Positions 28,995 through 39,051 of a stretch of 64,000 bases of DNA are shown piece after piece; the first letter of the stretch is position 1, and the number at the start of each line of letters is the position of its first letter. This stretch comes from Cellvibrio japonicus Ueda107. GTDB lineage: Bacteria; Pseudomonadota; Gammaproteobacteria; Pseudomonadales; Cellvibrionaceae. The notes beneath the pieces are model-generated. The model made no database searches. It saw only the letters and a list, made by a program, of their open reading frames with translations, and had not been told where the DNA came from. The stretch lies in the NCBI RefSeq assembly GCF_000019225.1, contig NC_010995.1:3356501-3420500 (forward strand), read 5' to 3'. Position numbers and translations under genes: made by a program.

Positions 28995-31193
28995 TTATTT
29001 CAACACGCGACTGGAGCTTGCCGGATGCCAGGGTTCGGGCACGTACGTAGTACGCGCCAGCATTTTGTAATATTCCAGGTCGTGTTCCGGTTGCTCATAG
29101 TTGGCAGGAATGGGTCTACCGGCTACCGATTGGAAATAGAGCACACAGGAGTTCCGCCAGCGAACAGCCTCGCGCTCCTGCACCTGTAATAAGGCTTTGA
29201 CCTGGGCAAAACGCGCTGCATCCACATAAGCCTCTTGCTGGTCCCAGGTGCGCTGCATGGCGCGAACCTGTTCAACACCTTGATAATATTTATGCACCAA
29301 TTCTTGCCACAGGTTGCGACCGGATTGCATGCGGTGATCCCAACTCAGGTGATGGAACCACAGGATTAAATCCTCAGGTACGCTATTAAGATCGCCCCAG
29401 GCCTTGGCGATAGGCTCGGGATATTGTGCCAGGGCATTGGAGCCGGTTTTGGTGCGATTGAATCCTATGCCGGTTTTACTGGCGCGATGGTAATAAACCG
29501 CCGTCCAGTCTGCGCGCGGTAAGTCATCCGTCCAGGGCGCCGGGCCATAGTGATCGCCCTGTGAGTACAAATGCGTCAACCCAAGTGGTGAACGATAGTT
29601 AACCCCGGCCTCGCGCGACACCAGCATCATTTGTTTTACCGGTTCAATAAATGCCGGCTGGTTGCTGAAGGTCATACGCAACCATTCATCGGCAGCGGTG
29701 GCAGCACTGATCTGGTGATCCCAGGCCATGCGCCCGAACGCATACCAGCTGGATTGCACAAAGGGATGCCCGGTCCAGTTGCGGTCTGTGCCCGGATTAA
29801 TCACACCGGCCATACCGGTATGGCGGGTTTTAAACACCTTGCCTTCGAGGATATTGCCAATGGTAGAACCCTCACCCCGGGCATGGGTTTCTGTTTTCAG
29901 GGATTCTTCAAACAAGGGCCCTTGATAGGCCAGGTGTGTCGCAAACCCGAAATATTCCTGGGTAATTTGGAACTCCATCATCATATTGGTGCGCGACATA
30001 CCGGCAAACAATGCCGAGAAGGGTTCACGCGGCTGGAAATCAATCGGGCCATTTTTAATTTGCAGGATAACGTTATCGGCAAACTTGCCATCCAACGGCA
30101 TAAATTCGTCATAGGCACCGCGGAAACGATCTTCAATATCCGGGTGATACACAAAGGCGCGCCAGAAAACCACACCGCCGAACGGCTTCAGTGCGGCAGC
30201 GAGCATGTTGGCACCCTCGGCATGGTCGCGGCCATATCCCTGTGGGCCGGGTTGCCCTTCAGAATCAGCCTTCACCAGGAAACCGCCAAAATCGGGGATA
30301 TAGGAATAAATTTTTTGGGCGCGGGTTTTCCACCACTGCTGTACACGCGGGTCTAATGGATCCGCCGTATCCACGTCGCCAAACGCGCGCGGTGAATTGA
30401 AATTAATGGATAAATACATCTTGATGCCGTATGGGCGGAACGCATCGGCGAGTGCTGCGATTTTCTGCAAAAATTGATCACTCAATACACGCGGGTCGGC
30501 GTTAACATTATTGATCACCGTACCGTTAATACCCAGGGACGCATTGATACGCGCATAGTCGGTATAGCGCGGCGCTAAATAATTCGGCAAGGAGCCCCAA
30601 TCCCACAGAGACAAACCGGCATAACCGCGCTCCACCACACGGTTAAGGTTATCCCAATGGTTAACAACACGATGCTGCAAGCGCGGGGCGCTGGACAGTG
30701 ATAGTTTTTCCAACGCGTGCTGCGTCTGGATCAGGCGCAGCAGGTGAAAACTGCCATAGAGCACACCCACGTCGGAATTCGCCGCAACAATCACTACATG
30801 GCGCTTGTTAATGCGGGTCTGCTCCAGCAAATAGCCTTCAGCGCCCAGGGCTTGCAAACGCTCACCGAGATTCAGTGAGGCAATCAGGGGAGAATTGTCC
30901 GGGGTGCCAATGACCAGACTGTAGTCCTTGAGTTTTTCATCGCGCGCAACAATCGGTTTGTTCAGCAAGCCCGATAATCCTCGCTGTAATTCAGCAGCAG
31001 CCGCGTTTATGGTTGGACTATCGCCCGCCACATGCAGATGACGAATCTGTTTTTGGTAGGTTTTCAGCAACGTCTGGTCTGCAATGGGTTGGTAACGCAA
31101 CCACATATCATAACCATCTTCAGTCTGGGCCATGGCTGGCTGCAGGCTGGCAAAAAACACAAGGCAAAGGAATAACCGGGCAAACGTGGACAT
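28995..31193 (-). CDS. agu67A: GH67 alpha-glucuronidase
   Basis: 732 aa, the published length of Cellvibrio GlcA67A. A signal-like N-terminus ([22 protein letters not shown]) precedes the mature protein. Glu312 ([10 protein letters not shown]), Asp385 (NGPID) and Glu413 (FQITQEY) correspond, with a constant offset of 20, to the reported catalytic E292, D365 and E393. It removes 4-O-methyl-glucuronic acid from the non-reducing end of xylo-oligosaccharides by inversion, probably at the outer membrane or periplasm. The gene is divergent from xyn10D over a 181-bp promoter region and ends in an intrinsic terminator. The symbol glcA67A is also used. Confidence 0.96.
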
Positions 31194-31374
31194 AACTTAA
31201 CTCAACCCCTGGTTGATTATTATCGGATAGTCGCTAGACTTATGGTCAATTGAAATATAACACTAGTATACAAGAACACCAAATCAATTACTGTTAAGCG
31301 CAGACATAAGAACTGATAACGCCGACATATCCATCACCCCCCAATCGATAGCGATAAATACCGAGGAATCCACT
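31194..31374. promoter_or_regulatory. divergent promoter region agu67A/xyn10D
   Basis: 181 bp, AT-rich. It carries CACTAGTATACAAG at 31261-31274, a partly symmetric site of the kind bound by GntR-type regulators, roughly mid-way between the two starts. Assignment as an operator is speculative. Confidence 0.35.
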
Positions 31375-32511
31375 ATGCAAGTATCACGCAGGAAACTACT
31401 CCAGCTTATGGGTGCCAGCGCCGCCCTGGTGCCAGCCGTTAAATTGCAGGCCGCCAGTGCCCCGACTGCCACTAGCCTGAAAACAGCGTACCAACAGGAT
31501 TTCCTGATAGGTGCAGCGCTGAGTGCCAGCATTATTAACCAGGCAGATCCCCAGTTAGTTACCTTGATTGCCAGGGATTTTAACTCCATTACCCCGGAAA
31601 ACTGCATGAAGTGGGGTGAGATCCGCAACGCAGATGGCAGCTGGAAATGGGCCGATGCCGATGCATTTGTCGCCTTTGGCGAACAGCATAACCTGCATAT
31701 GGTTGGCCACACCCTGGTATGGCATAGCCAGATTCCCGACTCCGTATTTAAAAATAAAGACGGTAATTACATCAGCAAAACAGCCCTGCAGAAAAAAATG
31801 CAGGAGCACATCACCACCCTGGCAGGCCGTTATAAAGGCAAGCTGCACGCCTGGGATGTGGTCAACGAAGCCGTCGACGATAACCTGAAAATGCGCGAGA
31901 GCCACTGGTACAAGATTCTCGGAGAAGACTTTATTTACCAGGCCTTCAACCTCGCCCATGAAGTCGATCCCAAGGCGCACCTGCTGTATAACGACTACAA
32001 CATTGAACGCACTGGCAAGCGCGAGGCCACGATTGAGATGATCAAACGCTTGCAAAAACGCGGCATGCCCATCCATGGTTTGGGCATCCAGGGGCATATG
32101 GGGATAGATACGCCCCCGATCGCCGAAGTCGAAAAAAGTATTATCGAATTTGCCAAACTCGGCTTGCGTGTTCACTTTACTGAACTGGATATCGATGTGC
32201 TTCCCTCGGTATGGGAATTACCGGTTGCCGAAATTTCCACCCGCTTTGAGTACAAACCGGAGCGCGACCCCTATACCAAAGGCTTGCCACAAGAGATGCA
32301 GGATAAACTGGCGCGCCGCTACGAAGACCTGTTCAAACTCTTCCTCAAGCACGCTGATAAAATCGATCGTGTTACCCTTTGGGGCGTCAGTGATGATGCC
32401 AGTTGGCTGAATGATTTCCCGATTCGGGGACGCACCAACTATCCATTGTTATTTGATCGCCAGCATGAGCCAAAGCCTGCCTACTTCCGTGTACTGGATT
32501 TGAAACAATAA
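31375..32511 (+). CDS. xyn10D: GH10 endo-xylanase with twin-arginine-like signal
   Basis: 378 aa, ATG with GAGG 8 nt upstream. A single GH10 domain with no binding module: acid/base Glu165 in WDVVNEAVDD, nucleophile Glu270 in HFTELDID, WHSQIP and the C-terminal LWGVSDDASWLN. The N-terminus MQVSRRKLLQLMGASAALVPAVKLQAASA fits a Tat signal (SRRKLLQ, hydrophobic stretch, AxA). The closest described relative known to me is the C. mixtus Xyn10B, also next to a GH67 gene and reported as intracellular. It likely cleaves decorated xylo-oligosaccharides in the periplasm to feed the glucuronidase. The symbol follows C. japonicus usage and is less certain than the function. Confidence 0.92.
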   Translation: MQVSRRKLLQLMGASAALVPAVKLQAASAPTATSLKTAYQQDFLIGAALSASIINQADPQLVTLIARDFNSITPENCMKWGEIRNADGSWKWADADAFVAFGEQHNLHMVGHTLVWHSQIPDSVFKNKDGNYISKTALQKKMQEHITTLAGRYKGKLHAWDVVNEAVDDNLKMRESHWYKILGEDFIYQAFNLAHEVDPKAHLLYNDYNIERTGKREATIEMIKRLQKRGMPIHGLGIQGHMGIDTPPIAEVEKSIIEFAKLGLRVHFTELDIDVLPSVWELPVAEISTRFEYKPERDPYTKGLPQEMQDKLARRYEDLFKLFLKHADKIDRVTLWGVSDDASWLNDFPIRGRTNYPLLFDRQHEPKPAYFRVLDLKQ

Positions 32512-32518
32512 TCCAACA

Positions 32519-32541
32519 GCCCCCGGGGAAAACCCGGGGGC
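32519..32541. terminator. bidirectional hairpin between xyn10D and axe2C
   Basis: A 9-bp all-GC stem (GCCCCCGGG and complement) with a GAAAA loop, between two convergent stop codons (32511 and 32549). No T-tract follows on either strand. Confidence 0.65.
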
Positions 32542-32548
32542 AATCTCA

Positions 32549-33652
32549 TTACCAACGCATTTTTTCCCGGATAAATGCCGTCAATTTTTCTGCATTAGCC
32601 TTGTGTTGGGCAATACGCGGATGCTGGCCATAGCCGGTAAAGTCAAAGAAAACCGTATCCAGCTTTTCATCTTTATTATCCTTTCTCATGCGTGCTACCG
32701 CTGTCTTGATGTAGTCTGGCCATTTGTCATTAGCCGTTGCATCCATACTGCCCAGGGCACAGATAATTTCCGCCTTGGGATATTGCGCGCGAATACTGCG
32801 CACAAAATCGATATACGCCTGGATACGCTGCTCATCGTCGGGAATAGGCTGTAATTTTTTCTCGCGATCAATCAGCCAGCTATCATTCTGGAACAAATTG
32901 ATCACCACCACATCCGGGGTCCACTGACTAAAATTCCAGCGACTATCGTTGTTACCTACCGCACTTAACTGATCGTAAAACTGCGGCATGATAAAGGGGA
33001 ACCAACTGATCATAATGCCGATACCACTTTGTGAAATGGTATGCAATTCCGCATTCAGGTTGCGCGCCGTAATTGCGCCATAGGCCCAATAATGATTTTT
33101 TTCCGACAGCAAATGGTCTGCGCCATTATCAGCACCTTCGTTGCCCATACCACTGGAAATAGAGTCGCCGTAAATTTCCATGCGGCGCTTGGGGCGCTCA
33201 GGAGGCAATAGCAACCTGGCCCCATTGGCTAGCACCAATCCCTTAAACGCTGTGCTGCCCTCCTCACCCTCCGTGCGCTTGTAAATTTCCAGGCTGTGCT
33301 CACCTTCACCCAGGGTGCTGGAAATCCAATAGCTATGCTCACCCTGTTTGGCTTCCAGTACAAACGGATGCCGGGTTTCTCCATCCACAATAATATTGAA
33401 ATAGTTTTTACCCAGTTCATCGTCCAGTACCACCGCCAGATAGGTACCGGTGAAATTGGCTTTGATACTGGTACCCGGCCAGGACAGGCGCGGCGCCTGC
33501 TTATCGGAAAAATCGACCCGACCGGTATAGAGATAATACGCATGGGCAGCGCCGATCAGGTTGGTGGCAGCCGGCTCCGCCTGGGCTGCCAGTGCGCAGC
33601 TCCACAGCCAACAAACAGCCAAAGGCAGCAAAAGTTTAACAATGTGTTTCAT
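32549..33652 (-). CDS. axe2C: CE2 acetyl xylan esterase
   Basis: 367 aa, ATG with GAGG upstream. Signal peptide with a Cys near its end (LPLAVCWLWSCALAAQA); no convincing lipobox. An N-terminal jelly-roll (about 30-145) is followed by an SGNH/GDSL-type domain with nucleophile Ser164 in IYGDSISSG, the NLFQND block and a catalytic His near 344 (GQHPR). This domain order is that of carbohydrate esterase family 2, which uses a Ser-His dyad and prefers the 6-O-acetyl position of some sugars. It should deacetylate xylan or related oligosaccharides. It is convergent with xyn10D. The symbol is from memory of C. japonicus naming. Confidence 0.9.
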   Translation of the reverse strand: MKHIVKLLLPLAVCWLWSCALAAQAEPAATNLIGAAHAYYLYTGRVDFSDKQAPRLSWPGTSIKANFTGTYLAVVLDDELGKNYFNIIVDGETRHPFVLEAKQGEHSYWISSTLGEGEHSLEIYKRTEGEEGSTAFKGLVLANGARLLLPPERPKRRMEIYGDSISSGMGNEGADNGADHLLSEKNHYWAYGAITARNLNAELHTISQSGIGIMISWFPFIMPQFYDQLSAVGNNDSRWNFSQWTPDVVVINLFQNDSWLIDREKKLQPIPDDEQRIQAYIDFVRSIRAQYPKAEIICALGSMDATANDKWPDYIKTAVARMRKDNKDEKLDTVFFDFTGYGQHPRIAQHKANAEKLTAFIREKMRW

Positions 33653-33753
33653 GGCAAATCCTCATCAAGGGCGACAAAAATTGTTGTTATCGTGTGTTGT
33701 TTGCCGTTGTGTGGAGGCCATTGTAGCTGATCTGCGCCGGGCATGGAGGCAAT

Positions 33754-33793
33754 AAAAAACGGGGCGGCGAATTTCTCCACCGCCCCGTTTTTT
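33754..33793. terminator. strong bidirectional terminator downstream of katG
   Basis: A 14-bp stem (AAAAAACGGGGCGG and complement) with a 12-nt loop, flanked by A- and T-runs, 10 bp past the katG stop. Confidence 0.85.
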
Positions 33794-33803
33794 ACACGAG
33801 TGA

Positions 33804-35993
33804 TTATTTCAAATCAAAGCGATCGGCATTCATCACCTTTACCCAGGCCTTGACAAAATCGCGCACGAATTTCTCGCGGTTGTCGTCTTGCGCGTATACC
33901 TCGGCGTAGGAGCGGAGGATGGAGTTGGAGCCAAATACCAGGTCCACACGGGTTGCACTCCATTTCACAGTGCCGGTGTTGCGCTCGACAATGTTGTAGC
34001 TGTTTTTGCCCGTGGGTTTCCATTGGTAGGCCATATCGGTGAGGTTAACGAAGAAGTCGTTGCTTAACACACCGACCTTATCGGTAAACACACCGTTTTT
34101 GCTGCCGCCGTAGTTGGCACCCAGTACGCGCATGCCACCCACCAGCACCGTCATTTCCGGTGCGGTCAAACCCATTAATTGCGCGCGATCGAGCAACATT
34201 TCCTCCGGTTGTACGGCGTAATCTTTTTTCACCCAGTTGCGGAAGCCATCGTGGACAGGCTCAAGTGGTGCAAAGGATTCTGCATCCGTTTGCGCGTCCG
34301 TCGCATCGCCGCGCCCCGGAGCGAAAGGCACAGTGATATTGACACCGGCATCGCGCGCCGCTTTTTCAACAGCTGCCGCTCCGCCCACTACAATCAAATC
34401 GGCGATACTGACTTTTTTACTGAGTCCGGATTGGATTCCCGCGAATACGCCCAGTACTTTCTGCAAACGGGCGGGCTCATTGCCTTCCCAGTCTTTTTGC
34501 GGAGCGAGGCGAATACGCGCACCGTTGGCACCGCCGCGGAAGTCCGAGCCGCGGAAGGTGCGGGCACTGTCCCAGGCGGTGGCAACCAATTCCGCTACAC
34601 TCAAACCGCTGGCGAGGATTTTTGCTTTTAAATCGGCAATGTCAGCATCGCTCAGGGTGTAATCCACGGTCGGAACCGGATCTTGCCAAATTAAATCCTC
34701 TGCCGGGACATCGGCCCCCAAATAGCGCGCTTTGGGCCCAAGGTCGCGGTGGGTCAATTTAAACCAGGCTCGTGCAAACACCTCCGAGAAGTACGCGGGA
34801 TCGCTGTAAAAGCGCTCGGAAATTTTGCGATATTCCGGGTCCATTTTCATGGCCATATCCGCATCAGTCATTAAGGGCGTGCAGCGAATGGAGGGATCTT
34901 CAACATCAACCGGCATGTCCTCTTCTTTGATACTGACGGGTTTCCACTGCCAGGCACCGGCCGGACTTTTGGTCAGTTCCCAATCGTGGTTTAACAGCAT
35001 GTCAAAGTAGCCGTTGTCCCATTTTGTGGGATGGGTGGTCCAGGCACCTTCAATACCGCTGGTGACCGTGTCGCGGCCAATACCACGGGTTTTGTGGTTC
35101 ACCCAGCCCAGGCCCTGCTCTTCCACATCGGCCGCTTCCGGGTCTGGCCCCAGGTTAGCCGCATTGCCATTGCCGTGGGCTTTACCTACGGTGTGACCGC
35201 CCGCAGTAAGGGCCACCGTTTCCTCATCGTTCATGGCCATGCGCGCAAAGGTTTCACGGATGTCTTTGGCAGTACGCAGCGGGTCGGGATTGCCGTCCAC
35301 ACCTTCGGGGTTTACATAGATCAACCCCATCATCACGGCTGCCAGGGGATTTTCCAAATCGCGCTCGCCGGAGTAGCGGCTGCCTTCGCCACCGCTCTTG
35401 GCCAGCCATTCTTTTTCCGAGCCCCAGTAGACATCTTTTTCCGGGTGCCAAATATCCTCGCGACCACCGCCGAAACCAAAAGTTTTCAACCCCATGGACT
35501 CATAGGCCATGTTGCCGGCGAGGATCATTAAATCCGCCCAGGAGAGTTTGTTGCCGTATTTCTTTTTGATCGGCCACAGCAGGCGGCGGGCTTTATCCAG
35601 GTTGCCGTTATCGGGCCAGCTGTTGAGTGGTGCAAAGCGCTGGTTGCCGGTGCCTGCACCGCCGCGGCCATCGGCGATGCGGTAGCTGCCCGCGGAGTGC
35701 CAGGCCATGCGAATAAACAAACCGCCATAGTGGCCCCAGTCGGCAGGCCACCAATCCTGGCTGTCGGTCATCAGGGCTTTCAGATCGTTTTTCACGGCTT
35801 GCAGGTCGAGTGTTTTGAAGGCGGCGGCGTAGCTGAAATCATCACCCAGCGGGTTGGTCTTGCGGTCGTGTTGATGGAGTATGTCCAGATTTAATGCGTT
35901 GGGCCACCAGTCGGTATTGGATTTACCAGAGGCAGTCACACTGCCGTGCGTAAAGGGACATTTGCCGGTCGATGTGGGTGGGTTGTTATCCAT
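33804..35993 (-). CDS. katG: catalase-peroxidase
   Basis: 729 aa, ATG with AGGAG 7 nt upstream. N-terminal haem domain with distal RMAWHSAG (Arg-Trp-His), GLIYVNPEG supplying the tyrosine of the Met-Tyr-Trp adduct, and proximal-side GGHTVGKAHG; the second, haem-free domain follows from about residue 430. It detoxifies hydrogen peroxide in the cytoplasm. The gene is monocistronic, with a strong terminator downstream and an OxyR-like site upstream. Confidence 0.97.
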   Translation of the reverse strand: MDNNPPTSTGKCPFTHGSVTASGKSNTDWWPNALNLDILHQHDRKTNPLGDDFSYAAAFKTLDLQAVKNDLKALMTDSQDWWPADWGHYGGLFIRMAWHSAGSYRIADGRGGAGTGNQRFAPLNSWPDNGNLDKARRLLWPIKKKYGNKLSWADLMILAGNMAYESMGLKTFGFGGGREDIWHPEKDVYWGSEKEWLAKSGGEGSRYSGERDLENPLAAVMMGLIYVNPEGVDGNPDPLRTAKDIRETFARMAMNDEETVALTAGGHTVGKAHGNGNAANLGPDPEAADVEEQGLGWVNHKTRGIGRDTVTSGIEGAWTTHPTKWDNGYFDMLLNHDWELTKSPAGAWQWKPVSIKEEDMPVDVEDPSIRCTPLMTDADMAMKMDPEYRKISERFYSDPAYFSEVFARAWFKLTHRDLGPKARYLGADVPAEDLIWQDPVPTVDYTLSDADIADLKAKILASGLSVAELVATAWDSARTFRGSDFRGGANGARIRLAPQKDWEGNEPARLQKVLGVFAGIQSGLSKKVSIADLIVVGGAAAVEKAARDAGVNITVPFAPGRGDATDAQTDAESFAPLEPVHDGFRNWVKKDYAVQPEEMLLDRAQLMGLTAPEMTVLVGGMRVLGANYGGSKNGVFTDKVGVLSNDFFVNLTDMAYQWKPTGKNSYNIVERNTGTVKWSATRVDLVFGSNSILRSYAEVYAQDDNREKFVRDFVKAWVKVMNADRFDLK

Positions 35994-36174
35994 AGCAGTC
36001 TCCTGTTTATCGGCTAATCAGTTGGGCAATTCAGGGGTAGCAAGCGGACGAGGTTTCCCTTGTGAGCTGACGACCCCAAAGGTTTTATAAGCCCTGATGC
36101 TTGCTGTTTTTTGAACAACACAACTTTAGTTCAAAAGCAGGACAACAACTAAATTTATATTGAATAACTGAACG

Positions 36175-36189
36175 ATAGTTTTAATTTAT
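36175..36189 (-). promoter_or_regulatory. candidate OxyR half-site unit upstream of katG
   Basis: ATAGTTTTAATTTAT fits the OxyR unit ATAGnTnnnAnCTAT with one mismatch, about 180 bp upstream of the katG start. A second properly spaced unit is not clear, so confidence is low. Confidence 0.3.
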
Positions 36190-36228
36190 AGAGATATAAG
36201 CGCCGGGAATACAACTCCGTTTCATGTC

Positions 36229-36945
36229 CTATGGATGCCGGCGATTAAATTGCAGCAGTGCGTCCGGTTTATCGGTAAATACAGCATCGACACCCAGCGC
36301 GTTCATGTATGACCAATCGTCCTCGTGATTGACTGTATACACCCAGTTTTTCAAACCGCGCTGTTTGGCATCCGCGATTAACGCTGGGGTGATAAAACTT
36401 AAATGACTATTCAGGGAATAGGCGCGCAAGGCATCGCAACAAGCGGCATAATCCAGGGGAATACCTTCGATTAATACACCACGTTTTATGTTCGGCAATT
36501 GCTGCATAGCTTGGTAAAGTTGTTGGTGATCAAAACTGGAAATGATGTAGTGCTCGTCACTCACATGAGAACCCAGTTGATACTCTTTAAGCACGCGCGC
36601 CAAAACAGGCACGACATCCTGTCCCTTGATTTCAATATTGAGTAATGCTTTATCTGCAACCAACGCCAGCACCTGTTGCAACCGGGGAATAGGTTCGCCA
36701 TTTGCTAAATGCTGTTCACGCAAATAGGCCAGGGGTACATCGGTAATCACCCCCTGCCCGGAAATGACTCGCCCCAGGCGGCGATCATGGGTGACCAGTA
36801 ATTCACCCTCTACCTGGAACACATCGATTTCAATGGCATCCACGCCCATGGATAATGCCCGCTCAATAGCCGCCAGGCTGTTTTCCGGCAAGGCTGTTTC
36901 CCCCGCCAGTGGACCACCTCGATGAGCAATACAAGCCAATGCCAT
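36229..36945 (-). CDS. glycerophosphodiester phosphodiesterase
   Basis: 238 aa, ATG with AGGTG upstream. GDPD-family residues: IAHRGG, LPENSLAAIERAL, AIEIDVF and VTHDRRLGR in the N-terminal third, with NIEIKG, IISSFDHQQL and the C-terminal VYTVNHEDDWSYMNALGVDAVFTDKP. No signal peptide, so a cytoplasmic UgpQ-like enzyme releasing glycerol-3-phosphate is likely. Confidence 0.92.
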   Translation of the reverse strand: MALACIAHRGGPLAGETALPENSLAAIERALSMGVDAIEIDVFQVEGELLVTHDRRLGRVISGQGVITDVPLAYLREQHLANGEPIPRLQQVLALVADKALLNIEIKGQDVVPVLARVLKEYQLGSHVSDEHYIISSFDHQQLYQAMQQLPNIKRGVLIEGIPLDYAACCDALRAYSLNSHLSFITPALIADAKQRGLKNWVYTVNHEDDWSYMNALGVDAVFTDKPDALLQFNRRHP

Positions 36946-37044
36946 AATTCACCTTACCCGTGAAAAAAATTTGGAAAGATGGCAGCATAGCAGTCTTTTT
37001 ATTGACACCCCACAATCCCGCCATTCGATATAGAGATTTCTCCC

Positions 37045-37614
37045 ATGAGTGAATACTGGCCAATCATTGAGCGAATCCTGGCCCATAACATGGTCGGCAA
37101 GGCCCTGCTGGTACTGGTATGTATCCTGGCCTTTTGGCTCGGCTCCAAATTATTAAACAAGATTGTTCACGACATCAGCCTGCGCCGCTCCCTGGGGGAT
37201 TTGCGGGTACTTTACATTACCCGCCTGATGAATATCGCCATGGTATTTTTATGTGTGGTTGTCGTGTGTTTTATTCTGGGTTTGGGTTACAGCGAAATTT
37301 CGGTATTCCTGTCATCCATTTTTGCTGTCGTTGGTATTGCACTCTTTGCCCAGTGGTCCATTTTGAGTAACGTCACTGCCAGCATGCTGATTTTTTTCGG
37401 TTTCCCGTATAAGGTTAATGACCGCATTAAAATCCTTGATAAGGACGATGACATCAGTGGCATTATTATTGAGATCAGCATGTTCCACGTTATTCTAAAA
37501 CGCGATGACGGCAATGTGATTACCTATCCCAACAGTTTGATCCTGCAAAAAGCGGTCTTGAAATTGGAGCATCCCCTACCGGTGAAAAAAGAGGATGAAA
37601 ACGAGGACGGTTGA
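37045..37614 (+). CDS. small MscS-type mechanosensitive channel protein
   Basis: 189 aa. Three hydrophobic segments (about 20-38, 65-85, 88-105) followed by the MscS beta-domain sequence ILSNVTASMLIFFGFPYKVNDRIKI and NVITYPNSLI. The alpha/beta C-terminal domain of full MscS is missing; the protein ends in an acidic/basic tail. Such short MscS-like proteins are widespread. Role: probable osmotic pressure release or ion leak in the inner membrane. Confidence 0.82.
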   Translation: MSEYWPIIERILAHNMVGKALLVLVCILAFWLGSKLLNKIVHDISLRRSLGDLRVLYITRLMNIAMVFLCVVVVCFILGLGYSEISVFLSSIFAVVGIALFAQWSILSNVTASMLIFFGFPYKVNDRIKILDKDDDISGIIIEISMFHVILKRDDGNVITYPNSLILQKAVLKLEHPLPVKKEDENEDG

Positions 37615-37630
37615 TTAAACCTGTCGCGCA

Positions 37631-37666
37631 AAGGAAAAGGGGCGATGTGTAGCGCCCCTTTTCCTT
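37631..37666. terminator. bidirectional intrinsic terminator
   Basis: A 14-bp stem (AAGGAAAAGGGGCG and complement) with an 8-nt loop, between convergent stop codons at 37614 and 37693. Confidence 0.8.
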
Positions 37667-37692
37667 ATTGGTTTGTAAAACCCTTATTGGTA

Positions 37693-38883
37693 TCACAAAA
37701 CCGCCACAACCGCCCTGGCAACGTAATCAATATTCTGTGCACGCAAGCCGGCTACGCTGATACGGCTGTTGTCGGTCATGTAAATGCTGTATTCACTGCG
37801 CAGTTTCTGCACCTGTTCAACATTGAGTCCCAGGAATGAAAACATACCCCGCTCCTGTGCGATAAAACTGAAATCGCGCTGTTGCTGTAATCCATTCAGG
37901 GCGGCAACCAGGTCGACACGCAAACCGGCAATGCGCTCGCGCATGCTGGTCAATTCACGCTGCCATAGGGCAGTCAACTCCGGGGAGTGAAGGATAATAT
38001 CCACCAAGGCTGCGCCATGGGCGGGTGGCATGGAGTAAAGTCCGCGCGTCACACTGAGTAACTGGCTGTTGGTGGCATCGGCTTGTGCAGCATCGGCCAG
38101 TACCAGGCTCAAACTACCTGCACGCTCGCGATACAAGCCAAAGTTTTTGGAAAACGAGGTGGCGATCACGACTTCCGGTAAACGCGAGGCCAGCAGGCGC
38201 AAGCCATAGGTATCTTCATCCAGCCCTTCACCGAACCCCTGGTATGCCATATCCACAAAGGGAATCACACCGCGCTCCTGCAACACATCGGCAACCTGGT
38301 CCCACTGCGCGCGCGACAGGTCCGCACCGCTGGGATTGTGGCAGCAGGCATGGAGCAGCACCAGGTCGCCGCGCGGGATTGTCTTCAAGGTCGCCAACAT
38401 AGCCTCAAGGTTAATGCTGTGGGAGGTGTAGTCGTAGTAGGGATATTCTTTCAGGCTCAGCCCTGCACTACCCAGCAGGGGAATATGGTTAGCCCAGGTA
38501 GGTGTGCTTACCCAGATACTGGCGCCAGGCTTGGCGCGTTGGATCAATTCCGCAGCGACCCGCAAGGCGCCACAACCGCCGGGGGTTTGGATGGTTCGCA
38601 CGCGATTGGCCAGGACCGCCACATGCCCTTCGCCATAGATGAGTCGAGTGACAGCCTCGTTGGCACCGGGATAACCGGCGGGTGGGGTATAGGCCTTGGT
38701 CGTTTCGCGGGTAATGCGCTGCTTTTCCGCTTCAGCCACAGCCGCCATGATCGGGGTTTGCCCTTCATCGTTTTTATAAACACCGACGCCCAAATCGACT
38801 TTGGCGGGGTTGGTGTCTTTGGCATAGGCCATGCTCAACCCCAGGATGGGGTCGGCGGGAAGGAGTTTGAGGGTCTCGAACAT
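37693..38883 (-). CDS. aspartate/aromatic-amino-acid aminotransferase
   Basis: 396 aa from the ATG at 38883 with GGAG 6 nt upstream. The open frame continues far upstream, but that part is antisense to cobT and has no family similarity. Class I aminotransferase of the AspC/TyrB type: start MFETLKLLPADPILGL, LGVGVYKNDEGQTPI, HNPSGADL, and the PLP lysine in SFSKNFGLYRERAG. It interconverts aspartate or aromatic amino acids and 2-oxoacids. AspC and TyrB cannot be separated from this sequence alone. Confidence 0.93.
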   Translation of the reverse strand: MFETLKLLPADPILGLSMAYAKDTNPAKVDLGVGVYKNDEGQTPIMAAVAEAEKQRITRETTKAYTPPAGYPGANEAVTRLIYGEGHVAVLANRVRTIQTPGGCGALRVAAELIQRAKPGASIWVSTPTWANHIPLLGSAGLSLKEYPYYDYTSHSINLEAMLATLKTIPRGDLVLLHACCHNPSGADLSRAQWDQVADVLQERGVIPFVDMAYQGFGEGLDEDTYGLRLLASRLPEVVIATSFSKNFGLYRERAGSLSLVLADAAQADATNSQLLSVTRGLYSMPPAHGAALVDIILHSPELTALWQRELTSMRERIAGLRVDLVAALNGLQQQRDFSFIAQERGMFSFLGLNVEQVQKLRSEYSIYMTDNSRISVAGLRAQNIDYVARAVVAVL

Positions 38884-39051
38884 AACAGGCTCCAGCCGGA
38901 TCGGCACAAGTGACTGATGGCAGCGAAGGTTCAATGCCACCGGAAGGCGGCGATTATACGCGTCCGGACCGCCATGGTATAAGCCGGGGTAAATCCCGCC
39001 GGGTTGTGATAAGTTGCTCGCCTTTTGCAAACCCTGCTGCTGAGTGTTTTG

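Noticed and set aside
38930..39051. Possible cobalamin riboswitch upstream of cobT
   Set aside because: The conserved B12-box (GCCACTG) and core blocks were not found, and the space to the divergent gene is short.
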